Assembly (NCBI GenBank): GCA_942491415.1
Contig: CALOAD010000014.1
Span: forward strand, 434,001-498,000
Direction: 5' to 3'
Length of the DNA: 64,000 nucleotides
DNA from: CALOAD01 sp942491415
GTDB taxonomy: Bacteria > Cyanobacteriota > Vampirovibrionia > Gastranaerophilales > CALOAD01
The notes under the pieces were generated by a model. The model was not told the origin of the DNA, ran no database searches, and worked only from the letters and a program-made list of their open reading frames with translations. Positions 53,458-62,329 of this stretch are shown here, in pieces; position 1 is the stretch's first letter; the number at the start of each line of letters is the position of its first letter. Made by a program: the position numbers and the translations under genes.

Positions 53458-54147
53458 TTAATGTTCTTCCGATACCGCCATCGCAATGTATGATGCTGAT
53501 AACACTGCGAAAATAAACGCCTGTATGAAGGCTACGAAAAGTTCAAATAGCATCATAGGTATTGGTAATACTAATGGCAAAAAGCCAATAAGAACCAATA
53601 TAATAACTTCTCCAGCCAATATATTTGCAAAAAGCCTTACTGATAAAGATAATGGTCTTGTAAAATCCTCAAGAATATTTAAAGGTGCCATAACCCATAT
53701 CGGCTTAATGTAATGCTTAAAATAGCCTAACCCCTTTTTAGCAAAACCCGCTCCAAAATAATAAATAGACACTATTAAAGCTAAGGCTACTGTCAAGTTA
53801 AGATCATTTGTCGGCGCTGCAAGCTCTCCATGCGGAAGGTGATACAACCTCCAAGGTAGCTGACCAACAAGATTTGCACTAAGTATAAACAAAAATAAAG
53901 ACCCAATAAGAGGAACATGCTTACAGCCATCTTTTCCTATTTGGTCAACTGATATATTTTCAATAAACTCCATTATCATTTCGGCAAATGCCTGAAGTTT
54001 ACCGGGTTTTCTATTAAGATTTCTTGTTACAATCAACGAAAAAACCATGACAAGAGCCATCGCAAGCCATGTTGTGATAAGTGTATCCATATGTACTTGC
54101 AGGGGTCCTAATTGAGTTACCCAATGTTCTCCAATTTGAAGTTCCAA
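53458..54147 (-). CDS. atpB: ATP synthase a subunit
   Basis: Subunit a forms the half channels next to the c ring. The 229-residue protein has about five membrane helices, the loop LPHGELAAPTNDLNLTVALAL, and the essential Arg in PLSLSVRLFANILAGE near 171. The last helices hold FELFVAFIQAFIFAVLSASYIAMA. It starts with TTG at 54147 (GGAAAA about 10 bases upstream). It is the first gene of the operon; no atpI is seen before it. Confidence 0.95.
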   Translation of the reverse strand: MELQIGEHWVTQLGPLQVHMDTLITTWLAMALVMVFSLIVTRNLNRKPGKLQAFAEMIMEFIENISVDQIGKDGCKHVPLIGSLFLFILSANLVGQLPWRLYHLPHGELAAPTNDLNLTVALALIVSIYYFGAGFAKKGLGYFKHYIKPIWVMAPLNILEDFTRPLSLSVRLFANILAGEVIILVLIGFLPLVLPIPMMLFELFVAFIQAFIFAVLSASYIAMAVSEEH

Positions 54148-54413
54148 CTTAATTTTCCAACTTTTATGATGCTACTATGTTTTATTTTACAACCAGAAAT
54201 AAATTATAACAAGAGAAATTTTTTTAATTTTATAAATTTATAGCTATTTATGCTTTATGCATCAATCATAACGCTAGTATTAAAAAAAATTACCGATAAA
54301 CAATAACTATAAATAGCTTTTTAAAGTTTTAATTTAAATTAATTATCTTAACGCTTCACGTTTTATCTGTTAAACTATTCTTTATATAAAAATTTAGCTT
54401 AACAGAGGTAAAC

Positions 54414-55016
54414 ATGAATAATATTAAAGATACAGCACCTTTTGATCCGGGATTTTCAGACTTTGTAATGCCATTTTCCGATACAGCTGAAGCCGTTAAA
54501 ATGGAGCTTACAAAGCTAAAACCTATGCACCAAAAAAAGTTTAAATTTAAAACTTTGGAACCCGTTATTTTTAAATCTTTAGAAACAACTTTGGGGTTTT
54601 ATTCAGGCTGCATGCTCTGGGCCTATTATATTAAAAATAAATTCATCAACAATCCTAAAGAAATTTCAGGAAATACTTTTTTAGAGCTGAAGAAAGAAGA
54701 TCTCGAAAAATATGATTTTCTTTATGAAGTAGAGTATTTAAGCAACTATTTTTCTCAATATGAAAAAGATTGCAAATATTATCTGTCCAAAAATGTAACA
54801 CTTGACACCAAATATATGTATATTGCCAATAATTACAAGGAATTTCTCATTTTAAATAACAATTTTGTGGATACAAAAAAGACTTCCGATATAAAGCTTC
54901 CTGAACAACTTATCGAATCAAAAGTTTTTACAACCGAAAATCTTGATGAAATATATGATCTAATACAAAAATCAATTAAAGAAGGTGATTTGACATTGAT
55001 TTTAGACAAGGTTTAA
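54414..55016 (+). CDS. Hypothetical protein
   Basis: A 200-residue soluble protein of unknown family (MNNIKDTAPFDPGFSDFVMP start). It is rich in Tyr, Lys and Asn, with an FKSLETTLGFYSGCMLWAYYIKNKF stretch near 55-78 that is amphipathic rather than clearly transmembrane. AGAGGT lies five bases before the ATG, a good ribosome site. It is convergent with the operon led by the FliA-type sigma gene. Confidence 0.65.
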   Translation: MNNIKDTAPFDPGFSDFVMPFSDTAEAVKMELTKLKPMHQKKFKFKTLEPVIFKSLETTLGFYSGCMLWAYYIKNKFINNPKEISGNTFLELKKEDLEKYDFLYEVEYLSNYFSQYEKDCKYYLSKNVTLDTKYMYIANNYKEFLILNNNFVDTKKTSDIKLPEQLIESKVFTTENLDEIYDLIQKSIKEGDLTLILDKV

Positions 55017-55024
55017 AGGCTTTT

Positions 55025-55909
55025 TTATAGTTGCATTAATGTTTTTAACGGTGTTTTGGTGTCTTTTTTCAATCCAATCACCAAATAATAAAGCTTTTCT
55101 TTTTTGATAGATATTTTTTTGTCAGAAAGGTAACATTCAAGACTTTTACCATCACGACTTTGATTTATTTTTGAATATAATTGCATATTAAATTTATCAA
55201 AAACAGAGACAATTTCTATGTTTGTTTTCCTTGTTTTAGCCTGATTGGCTAGTTTTTCTTTGATGTAGTTTGATTGTTCTGTAGAAAAAGCCGATTTTGG
55301 TAGCGGATATTTTGTCATAGGAATCTTTTTAAGCTTTTTTGAAGAAAAATCTTTAGTGTAAGGGATCAGTTCTATAATCTCTTCTGTTAGCATTAGTTTT
55401 CGCTGAAGATGAATATCTTCAGGCGCTACAACCTTTACAGGGGGAAGTGAAATACGAATCTTTTTATTATTATTCAAGACAAGTTTTGATTTTAAGTCCA
55501 CAGGGTAATCTCTTGCTATTGTTGAGATATCAACCTTTTTAAAATACCATTTAACTTGCTCTTTTAAGTCGGGGACTTTATGAGGAGGACTAAGTGATAT
55601 TTTTAGTTTTTGATTTTTTTCAATTAAAGGGGCAAAAGATAAATTTTTATTTCTTATTAAAACAGGTTTTTTTGTTAATCGAAAAACTTTTAAAGAGGTT
55701 TGATTTTTTAACACATCATTTTTCACATGAGCGTGATTGTATTTTATTTCTTTTAATATGATTTGTTTTTTTAATCCGAACAATAATTCTTTTGAGCTTA
55801 AAAATAAATCTTTAAAACTGAATATTTCAGTGTTTAAAATATCCCAAATGTAATCACAAGAGGGTTTAAAGTATTTGTGAATGAGTGATTTTAAGCTTCT
55901 TGATTGCAT
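55025..55909 (-). CDS. Unrecognised protein in the sigma-factor operon
   Basis: A 294-residue, very basic protein (many Lys, few Gly) with repeated KISLSPP/RISLPP elements near residues 105 and 152: KLKISLSPPHKVPDLKEQ and KIRISLPPVKVVAPED. No signal peptide or membrane segment is evident and no family is recognised. It overlaps the preceding gene by 19 bases and is the last gene behind the sigma factor, so the three are presumably co-expressed. Confidence 0.65.
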   Translation of the reverse strand: MQSRSLKSLIHKYFKPSCDYIWDILNTEIFSFKDLFLSSKELLFGLKKQIILKEIKYNHAHVKNDVLKNQTSLKVFRLTKKPVLIRNKNLSFAPLIEKNQKLKISLSPPHKVPDLKEQVKWYFKKVDISTIARDYPVDLKSKLVLNNNKKIRISLPPVKVVAPEDIHLQRKLMLTEEIIELIPYTKDFSSKKLKKIPMTKYPLPKSAFSTEQSNYIKEKLANQAKTRKTNIEIVSVFDKFNMQLYSKINQSRDGKSLECYLSDKKISIKKEKLYYLVIGLKKDTKTPLKTLMQL

Positions 55910-56442
55910 ATAAGTTCTATAGCTTTATATACTCGGTTTAAAGGCTCGCAAATATCTATATAATGTCCGGCTTCAGTTAAAAGTTCAATAATTTGATCGA
56001 ATTCAGGAGCCTCTTCTGTAAATCCTTTTTGCATTTGAACCCTTATGGGGCTATTTAATGATGAAGTTTGAACAAGATATTCACATTCTTTGACCTTTGA
56101 AAATTTACCTTGTTCACCAATAGCACTTGATTTAGTGGATGAAACTCTTATGATTTTTAGATTATCAGAGCTATATCTTAATAAATCTTCGTCTTGAACC
56201 AGTAGAATGTCAATTCTATTAGATAGGACATTTAAAAGACTTTCCAGTACCACATCTACTTTTATGTATTTTTCTAAGCCTTGACCGTATAAAACTTGTT
56301 GAATTTTAGTAGGAGATATTGGATCTGTGTATTGAAACTCAACAGGGAAACCCTTTTGATCGGTAATTAAAACTGCTCCTAAATAACCATTAGAAGTGGA
56401 AGAGCTTGAAACTGCATATCCAATATTTAAGTCGTTACTCAT
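55891..56442 (-). CDS. Unrecognised protein coupled to the sigma factor
   Basis: A 183-residue soluble protein (MSNDLNIGYAVSSSSTSNGY start) with mixed alpha-beta character and an acidic C-terminal third containing EAPEFDQIIELLTEAGHYIDICEPLNRVYKAIELI. No family is recognised. Its start overlaps the sigma gene's stop as ATGA, a strong sign of coupled translation; an anti-sigma factor or sigma modulator would fit that place but nothing in the sequence proves it. Confidence 0.65.
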   Translation of the reverse strand: MSNDLNIGYAVSSSSTSNGYLGAVLITDQKGFPVEFQYTDPISPTKIQQVLYGQGLEKYIKVDVVLESLLNVLSNRIDILLVQDEDLLRYSSDNLKIIRVSSTKSSAIGEQGKFSKVKECEYLVQTSSLNSPIRVQMQKGFTEEAPEFDQIIELLTEAGHYIDICEPLNRVYKAIELICNQEA

Positions 56443-57278
56443 ACTATACTTTTTCTTAATCTTAAGTTATTTGAGCTTAAAAGGTTTCTAAGCTTCATAA
56501 TTGCTTGAGCGTGAAGTTGACATACTCTTGATTCTGAAATGCTAATCGCTTCACCTATTTCTTTTAATGTCATATTTTCATGATAATAAAGAGCGAGAAT
56601 CATTCTTTCTCTTTCAGGTAGTCTTGATAATGCCATAGATAAATCTTTCTTTACATCTTTTTCTTCCAGTTGGCTCAGAGGGTCTTGGGCATTTGAATCT
56701 TCGATAGTATCTACAATTTCAACACCTTCACCCGAGGATGAATCGCCCTTTTTGTCGTAGATAGAAACCATTGTGTTACTGTTCATTTCAGCAATAGCGG
56801 TTTCAACTTTTTCTTTTGAAAGATCCATTTCTTCGGCTATTTCTTTTGTAGTAGGCATCCTACCTAAAGAGCCTTGAAGCTTAGCTGTTGCAGTTTGAAT
56901 TTCTTTAAATCTTCTTCTTGTTCCACGAGAAACCCAATCCAGGCTTCTTATTTTGTCAATAATAGTTCCTCTGATTCTTGTCAGGGCATAGGTTTCAAAT
57001 CTGGCGTTTTTAGAAATGTCAAATCGTTCTACAGCATTCATAAGACCTTCAACACCATATCCTGTTATATCATCAGTAGCTATGGATTGAGGAAGGTTAG
57101 TTCTGATACGGTTTACAACATATTTTATCAGATACAAATACTGAACTATAAGCGTATCCCTGAGTTTTTTATTAGTTTTATCTTTTGAAAACTCAATCCA
57201 AATCGCTTCTAGTTCTTCTTCTGAAAGCTTTTTTATTTTATTGTCTGCGTTTAGTCCCAAGCTATTTGCAGTATTCAT
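56439..57278 (-). CDS. fliA: FliA/WhiG-type RNA polymerase sigma factor
   Basis: A 279-residue sigma-70 family protein lacking region 1. Region 2 spans about 45-115 (IVQYLYLIKYVVNRIRTNLP, DDITGYGVEGLMNAVERFD, FETYALTRIRGTIIDKIRSLDWVSR). The last part, RGTIIDKIRSLDWVSRGTRRR, is the hallmark of sigma-28/WhiG factors. Region 3 (about 125-190) and region 4 (LPERERMILALYYHENMTLKEIGEAISISESRVCQLHAQAI) follow. No flagellar gene is in the window, so the regulon may be chemosensory, surface or developmental. It heads an operon with two unknown genes. Confidence 0.92.
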   Translation of the reverse strand: MNTANSLGLNADNKIKKLSEEELEAIWIEFSKDKTNKKLRDTLIVQYLYLIKYVVNRIRTNLPQSIATDDITGYGVEGLMNAVERFDISKNARFETYALTRIRGTIIDKIRSLDWVSRGTRRRFKEIQTATAKLQGSLGRMPTTKEIAEEMDLSKEKVETAIAEMNSNTMVSIYDKKGDSSSGEGVEIVDTIEDSNAQDPLSQLEEKDVKKDLSMALSRLPERERMILALYYHENMTLKEIGEAISISESRVCQLHAQAIMKLRNLLSSNNLRLRKSIV

Positions 57279-57493
57279 TTATCAACCTTCGTGTCTATAC
57301 CCTAAAACAAACTCCTAAAATAATTTTAATTATCTCAGATAATAAGTCATCATTCATACAGATGAGCTTTGTTATTATAGTCTAAAATTATAAATGCAAA
57401 ATTAAATAAAAACTTATTAATTTTGTATTTATAATAACATTTTTTTGTTATAATTGTATTATTATGTTTAAAATAGTTTACGAGGAGCTAAAA

Positions 57494-58765
57494 ATGAATA
57501 CTACATTGCCAAAGCACGAGATAAAAGACATAAATCTCGCATCACAAGGTAAAAATCAAATAGAATGGGCACAAAAAGACATGCCTGTATTGACTCAAAT
57601 CAGAGAAAGATTTGAACAAGAAAAACCGTTTAAAGGTATAAGAGTTGCGGCTTGTGCGCACGTAACAAAAGAAACTGCAAATCTTGCTATCACATTAAAA
57701 GCCGGTGGAGCAGACGCTGTATTGATTGCGTCAAATCCACTATCAACTCAAGATGATGTAGCTGCATCTTTGGTAAAAGATTATGGAATTCCTGTTTATG
57801 CAATTAAAGGTGAGGATACCGAAACTTATTGTAAACACGTAAATATAGCATTAGACCATAGACCTCATATTATTTTGGATGACGGTTCAGATGTTGTGGC
57901 TACAATTACAAAGGAAAGACCTGAGCAACTAAGCGAGCTTTTAGGTAGTACAGAAGAAACCACAACAGGTATTGTAAGGTTAAAAGCAATGGAAAAAGAT
58001 AATGCTCTACAATTTCCTGCTGTTGCTGTAAATGATTCTCAAACAAAACATTTCTTTGATAACAGATATGGTACGGGTCAAAGTACTATAGACGGTATTA
58101 TAAGAGCCACAAATATTCTTTTAGCCGGTAAAACAGTTGTTGTTGTCGGTTATGGATGGTGTGGAAAAGGTTGCGCTATGAGAGCAAAAGGTCTTGGTGC
58201 CAATGTTATCGTAACCGAGGTTGATCCTATTAAAGCTATTGAGGCTGTAATGGACGGATTTAGAGTAATGCCAATGTCTCAAGCTACAGAATATGGTGAT
58301 GTTTACGTTACAGTAACAGGTAATAGACACGTTATAGATGTTGATCATTTCTTATTAATGAAAAGTGGTGCTATTGTTTGTAATTCAGGTCACTTTGACT
58401 TAGAACTTAATATTGAAGGAATTAAAAAACACACAACTGAGATCAAGAGAATCAGAACATTTATGGATGAGTTTGTTCTTGATAACGGCAACTCTATTTA
58501 CGTTTTAGGCGAAGGGAGATTGGTTAATCTTGCTGCTGCTGAAGGACATCCCGCTTCTGTAATGGATATGAGTTTTGCCAACCAAGCTTTAGCTGTCGAA
58601 TTTCTTGTGAAAAACAAAGGTGAACTTGAAAATAAAGTTTATGTTCTTCCTCAAGACGTTGATAATAAAATAGCAGAGCTAAAATTAAGAGCAATGGGTG
58701 TTGAAATAGATACATTGACAGATTCAATGGTTGAGTACCTTAATAGTTGGACTATTGGTACATAG
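57494..58765 (+). CDS. ahcY: S-adenosylhomocysteine hydrolase
   Basis: AhcY cleaves S-adenosylhomocysteine to adenosine and homocysteine, relieving inhibition of methyltransferases. The protein has AACAHVTKETANLAITLKAGGADAVL, DDGSDVVATI, and NAD fold GKTVVVVGYGWCGKGCAMRAKGLGANVIVTEVDP near 215-250, then GRLVNLAAAEGHPASVMDMSFANQAL near the end. About 423 residues is the compact bacterial/archaeal length. The ATG at 57494 has GAGGAG upstream and is preferred to the one at 57464. A TATAAT-like -10 lies near 57449. Confidence 0.96.
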   Translation: MNTTLPKHEIKDINLASQGKNQIEWAQKDMPVLTQIRERFEQEKPFKGIRVAACAHVTKETANLAITLKAGGADAVLIASNPLSTQDDVAASLVKDYGIPVYAIKGEDTETYCKHVNIALDHRPHIILDDGSDVVATITKERPEQLSELLGSTEETTTGIVRLKAMEKDNALQFPAVAVNDSQTKHFFDNRYGTGQSTIDGIIRATNILLAGKTVVVVGYGWCGKGCAMRAKGLGANVIVTEVDPIKAIEAVMDGFRVMPMSQATEYGDVYVTVTGNRHVIDVDHFLLMKSGAIVCNSGHFDLELNIEGIKKHTTEIKRIRTFMDEFVLDNGNSIYVLGEGRLVNLAAAEGHPASVMDMSFANQALAVEFLVKNKGELENKVYVLPQDVDNKIAELKLRAMGVEIDTLTDSMVEYLNSWTIGT

Positions 58766-58796
58766 GCATTAGAGCTTTAATAATAATTAGTAATAA

Positions 58797-58832
58797 AAGA
58801 AGAAAGGTTAAAAAACCTTTCTTCTTCTTTTT
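58797..58832 (+). terminator. Terminator after ahcY
   Basis: AAGAAGAAAGGTT (58797-58809) and AACCTTTCTTCTT (58814-58826) form a perfect 13-bp stem with a 4-base loop and a T-rich tail, about 30 bases beyond the ahcY stop codon. Confidence 0.9.
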
Positions 58833-58842
58833 TATTTGGTAT

Positions 58843-59345
58843 ATAAAAAGTATTATGTAAAAAAGCTTTTTATTTGATAAGTTTTGCCTTCGGCAGGAGG
58901 TACTTTTTTTGAAAAAAGTACCCAAAAAACTTCGACACAAATTTATTTTCTTGTTTTATACGCTTCACTTGATCTTTATTTTCTCTTTAAAACCTGCTTG
59001 CTAACTCACTTCGTTCAAACACAGCAAGCATCCTTTATTTTTTACGTTTCACTTTAAAACTTACAAAAATAAATAATGGTCGGGATTTTTCCATTTCTAA
59101 ATTTAAGAATTGCCGACTTTAAATCTTTTTATTTTTTACTTAATGGAGTGATGAATTAAAAGCAAGCTGTATTGCTTGAACGAAGCTTTGCTGAGTGAGT
59201 TATACAGCATTTTTAGATTATTATGCTTTAATCGAACGAAGTTTAGTAAAATAGAAAAGTTTTACGGAGGCAGGTTTTTGCGAGACTTTTTTAAAAAAGT
59301 CTCCCCTCGGAGAGAGTAACTCCCTTTTTACATAATACTTTTTAT
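58843..59345. mobile_element. 503-bp non-coding element with 21-bp perfect terminal inverted repeats (MITE-like)
   Basis: ATAAAAAGTATTATGTAAAAA (58843-58863) is repeated perfectly inverted at 59325-59345. Inside are further palindromes: GGTACTTTTTT/AAAAAAGTACC near 58898-58922, the 22-bp GAGACTTTTTTAAAAAAGTCTC at 59282-59303, and the pair ACTTCGTTCAA near 59010 with TTGAACGAAG near 59185. No open frame with a ribosome site is seen. The architecture fits a miniature inverted-repeat or foldback element moved by a transposase in trans. No clear target duplication is visible. Confidence 0.65.
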
Positions 59346-59477
59346 CAGTACTTTTAAACTATTTTTTCGGTCAAATAATTATTTTTGTTCACCTAATAAT
59401 TTAAGTTAATAAATAGTAAATTAACCAATGTAAAAATTTTCTCAATATGATAAAAGCCTTAAAGGGGGCTTTTGGGG

Positions 59478-60380
59478 ATGGAAAAATATCAAAGTACGGA
59501 AAAATTGAATAGAAAATATAAATTAATTATATTTGATTGGGATGGAACGGCGGTAGAAGATAGAAACTCCGATACTACTGAGCTGTCAAGAGTTATAAAT
59601 ACATTACTGCAAAAAAATGTAATTATAGCAGTAGTTACGGGGACAAACTTTAATAATATAGAAAGACAGTTTGGCAAAAATATAAAAGGACCTCAAAAAC
59701 ATAACCTTTTAATCCTTTCTAATAGAGGGTCTGAGGCTTATGGGTTTAGTGCAAACATTTTTCCTGACCTTTTATATAGAAGAAATGCGGCTCCCGAGGA
59801 AAATTTACTTTTAGATACAGTATCTCGAAGCACGAAAGAAAAGATAGAAAAATCGTTAAAAGTAAATATTGATATAATTTCTAATCGTTTGAATCGTCGA
59901 AAAATAGACCTTTACCCCGAATGGGATAATCCTAAAAAAAGTGAATTTCAAATACTACTTGATAAAACAGAAGAAAGACTTATTAGTAATGGATTTTCGG
60001 AAGGAATAAAGGGAGCTTATGAAATTTTAAAACAACAGGTAAAAGCTTATGAGTTCAAAGATGCACACATAACAAGTGATATAAAACATTTGGAAATAGG
60101 TCTTACAGATAAATCAGATTCTATCAATTGGATTTTTGAACATGTTGTAAAGGAAAAGCAAATTAGTGATTCTGAAATACTTATAGTAGGAGATGAATTT
60201 GGTAATATAGCAGGTTTTTCAGGAAGTGACTATAAAATGTTTATGCCAAATCACCCTGATATTTGTTACTTATCGGTAGGTATTGAGCCAAACGGAGTCC
60301 CAGAGGGTATTTTACATCTAAAAGGAGGTCCTTATGCCTTTTTAAAAATATTAGAACATCAATGTGAACTTTACAATTGA
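59478..60380 (+). CDS. HAD-superfamily hydrolase
   Basis: About 300 residues. Motif I is IIFDWDGTAVEDR near 20 (nucleophile and acid Asp), motif II VVTGTNFNN near 57, a cap region with the basic segment SNRLNRRKIDLYPEWDNP, and motif IV VGDEFGNIAGFSGSD near 245. DKSDSINWIF supplies a Lys-type motif III region. It looks like a Cof/SPP-type sugar-phosphate or related phosphatase; substrate unknown. The ATG at 59478 is preferred to a TTG two codons earlier; a GGGGG tract lies just upstream. Confidence 0.8.
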   Translation: MEKYQSTEKLNRKYKLIIFDWDGTAVEDRNSDTTELSRVINTLLQKNVIIAVVTGTNFNNIERQFGKNIKGPQKHNLLILSNRGSEAYGFSANIFPDLLYRRNAAPEENLLLDTVSRSTKEKIEKSLKVNIDIISNRLNRRKIDLYPEWDNPKKSEFQILLDKTEERLISNGFSEGIKGAYEILKQQVKAYEFKDAHITSDIKHLEIGLTDKSDSINWIFEHVVKEKQISDSEILIVGDEFGNIAGFSGSDYKMFMPNHPDICYLSVGIEPNGVPEGILHLKGGPYAFLKILEHQCELYN

Positions 60381-60447
60381 TTTAAGATTTTTCACAAAAT
60401 TTTTACTGTGATATTATTTAAGTGTCAGCTTATATCTTGGGCAAAAA

Positions 60448-61668
60448 ATGGAAAAAATGTTGGACTCTAAAAAATATAAAATACAGAAAACTATAGTAAT
60501 AATAGTAGCCATATTAGGAGTTTTAAATGCTCTAAAGCTTACGCAGGTTTATTTGAATGCTAATTTTATACCCGAAGCAGCTCCCAGTTTTTGTTCCATT
60601 AGTGAAACTATAGATTGTGATGGGGTTGCTAAAACAGCTTATTCTGCATATTTTGGAATCCCTCTGGCAATATACGGGCTGGGATTTTATTTGGCGATTT
60701 TGTTTTTTGCGTTTATGGATCGACTTAAAAAAATTAAACCTTTAAAGTTTTTAGAGGTCTTTAAAAATCCTAATAGCTATATATTTTCTCTTTCGGTATT
60801 GGCTGTTATAGGGTCTATTGCTCTGGCGTATATTTCTTCTCATGTGATCTATAAAATATGCTTATTATGCTATTTTACATATCTTTTAAATATTTTATTA
60901 TTTGTATTTAGCAAGCAAGATAAATCTATGCTTGAACATATAAAAATATCTGTAAATGACCTTATAAGTGCATTAAAGGATCCTTTTTACAGATCGCTGG
61001 CTATGACTTTGGCTTTTATGGCTTTTATTGTTTTATACACAACCAATACATATGGATTTTTAGCTCCTCAAACCCCAAAATCAAAATTTCAAAAAGAATT
61101 TAAAATGTTTAAAAAGAATAACTATAAGGTAAAAGGTAATATACTGGGAGACCCTAGAGGTCGAGTGATTCTTCATGAGTATACAGATTTTCAATGTCCG
61201 TTTTGTGCTGTATCCAACTCTATGGTGCATAAACTGGCAAATGATTTGGATAATATTTTGATAATACACCACGATTTTCCTTTAGATAAAGACTGCAATA
61301 AAATAATGAAGAATCAGGGGCACAAAAATAGCTGTCTTTTTGCTAAATATAGCAAAGCGGCTAAATTGCAAGGAAAATACTGGGATTTTAATTCAGCTTT
61401 GTTTGATCAGAATGAACATCTTACAGAAGAAAAAGTTTTGCAAATAGCTGAATCAATAGGGCTTGATGTTAAAAAGCTTAAAACAGATGCTTATAGCCAA
61501 AAAATTAAAGATAATTTACAACATGATATAAATAAAGCTGCTGATCAAGGCTTGGAGGCCACTCCCAGTTACAGATTGGGCATTAAGTTTTACGAAGGAT
61601 TAATGTCATATCCTGATCTTAAAACTCTTGTTATTCAAGCCGGAGCAACACCAAAAGAAAATGAATAA
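60448..61668 (+). CDS. Vitamin K epoxide reductase-DsbA-like fusion
   Basis: A 406-residue membrane enzyme for disulfide formation. The N-terminal VKOR domain (about 10-160) has C49 and C57 (CSISETIDC) with SAYFGIPLAIYGLGFY and the redox pair CLLC near 147 on a membrane helix; a hydrophobic helix near 195 then leads to a periplasmic thioredoxin-fold domain with YTDFQCPFCAVSN (CPFC) and cis-Pro region EATPSYRLG. VKOR oxidises the thioredoxin and passes electrons to quinone. Such fusions are known from cyanobacteria and other bacteria. It overlaps queH by 8 bases. Confidence 0.9.
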   Translation: MEKMLDSKKYKIQKTIVIIVAILGVLNALKLTQVYLNANFIPEAAPSFCSISETIDCDGVAKTAYSAYFGIPLAIYGLGFYLAILFFAFMDRLKKIKPLKFLEVFKNPNSYIFSLSVLAVIGSIALAYISSHVIYKICLLCYFTYLLNILLFVFSKQDKSMLEHIKISVNDLISALKDPFYRSLAMTLAFMAFIVLYTTNTYGFLAPQTPKSKFQKEFKMFKKNNYKVKGNILGDPRGRVILHEYTDFQCPFCAVSNSMVHKLANDLDNILIIHHDFPLDKDCNKIMKNQGHKNSCLFAKYSKAAKLQGKYWDFNSALFDQNEHLTEEKVLQIAESIGLDVKKLKTDAYSQKIKDNLQHDINKAADQGLEATPSYRLGIKFYEGLMSYPDLKTLVIQAGATPKENE

Positions 61669-62218
61669 GAAAATTTTGGTTCATACTTGCTGTGCTCCTT
61701 GCGCTACATATAGCTTGGATAAGCTAGTTGATATGGGTTATGAGCCTACTTTGTTTTTTTACAATCCAAATATACATCCTGAAAAAGAATATCAAAAGCG
61801 TCTTGATGAGCTTGTTTTGTATGCACAAAAAAAAGATATTCCTTTGATTATAGAGGATGCAGATGTTGATAATTGGTTTGAACTTACTAAAAATAATAAA
61901 ACCGATAAAGAAGGAGGGGCTAGATGCCTTCTTTGTTTCGAAATGAGACTGCAAAAATCAGCATTGATAGCTAAAGAAAAAGGTATTGGAGTTTTTACCA
62001 CCGTATTAACAATCAGTCCCCATAAAAATTCTTCAAATATAAACAAAATAGGTAGTGATATTGCGCAAAAGTACGATATAGAATTTTTAGAAGAAAATTT
62101 TAAGAAAAATGACGGATTTAAAAAAAGTCTTGAATTATCCAAGAAATATGAGCTTTTTAGACAAAACTATTGCGGTTGTATTTATAGCATAAGAGACAAT
62201 TCTAGACAGTTAAGCTAA
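61661..62218 (+). CDS. queH: Epoxyqueuosine reductase QueH
   Basis: QueH (DUF208) performs the last step of queuosine synthesis in tRNA. The 185-residue protein has VHTCCAPCATYSLDKL at the start (CC and third Cys), RCLLCFEMRL near 87-96, the TVLTISPHKNS motif and the terminal NYCGCIYS, together the cysteines that hold its iron-sulfur cluster and metal. The ATG at 61661 lies inside the end of the VKOR-DsbA gene (overlap of 8 bases), implying coupled translation; a start at 61628 would lie deeper inside that gene. Confidence 0.92.
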   Translation: MNKKILVHTCCAPCATYSLDKLVDMGYEPTLFFYNPNIHPEKEYQKRLDELVLYAQKKDIPLIIEDADVDNWFELTKNNKTDKEGGARCLLCFEMRLQKSALIAKEKGIGVFTTVLTISPHKNSSNINKIGSDIAQKYDIEFLEENFKKNDGFKKSLELSKKYELFRQNYCGCIYSIRDNSRQLS

Positions 62219-62329
62219 ACCCCTCGGCTAATACTGATCTGTCTTAAAAAGAGTAAAATTATACTTGTATATATTTATTGAATAGAATATTCAACGATAG
62301 ATGAGGCAGTTAAAAGTCTTGGGAGTAAA

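Noticed and set aside
54241..54320. 10-bp inverted repeat AGCTATTTAT/ATAAATAGCT upstream of the gene at 54414
   Set aside because: Pure A/T-rich short arms nearly 60 bases apart are expected by chance in this sequence.
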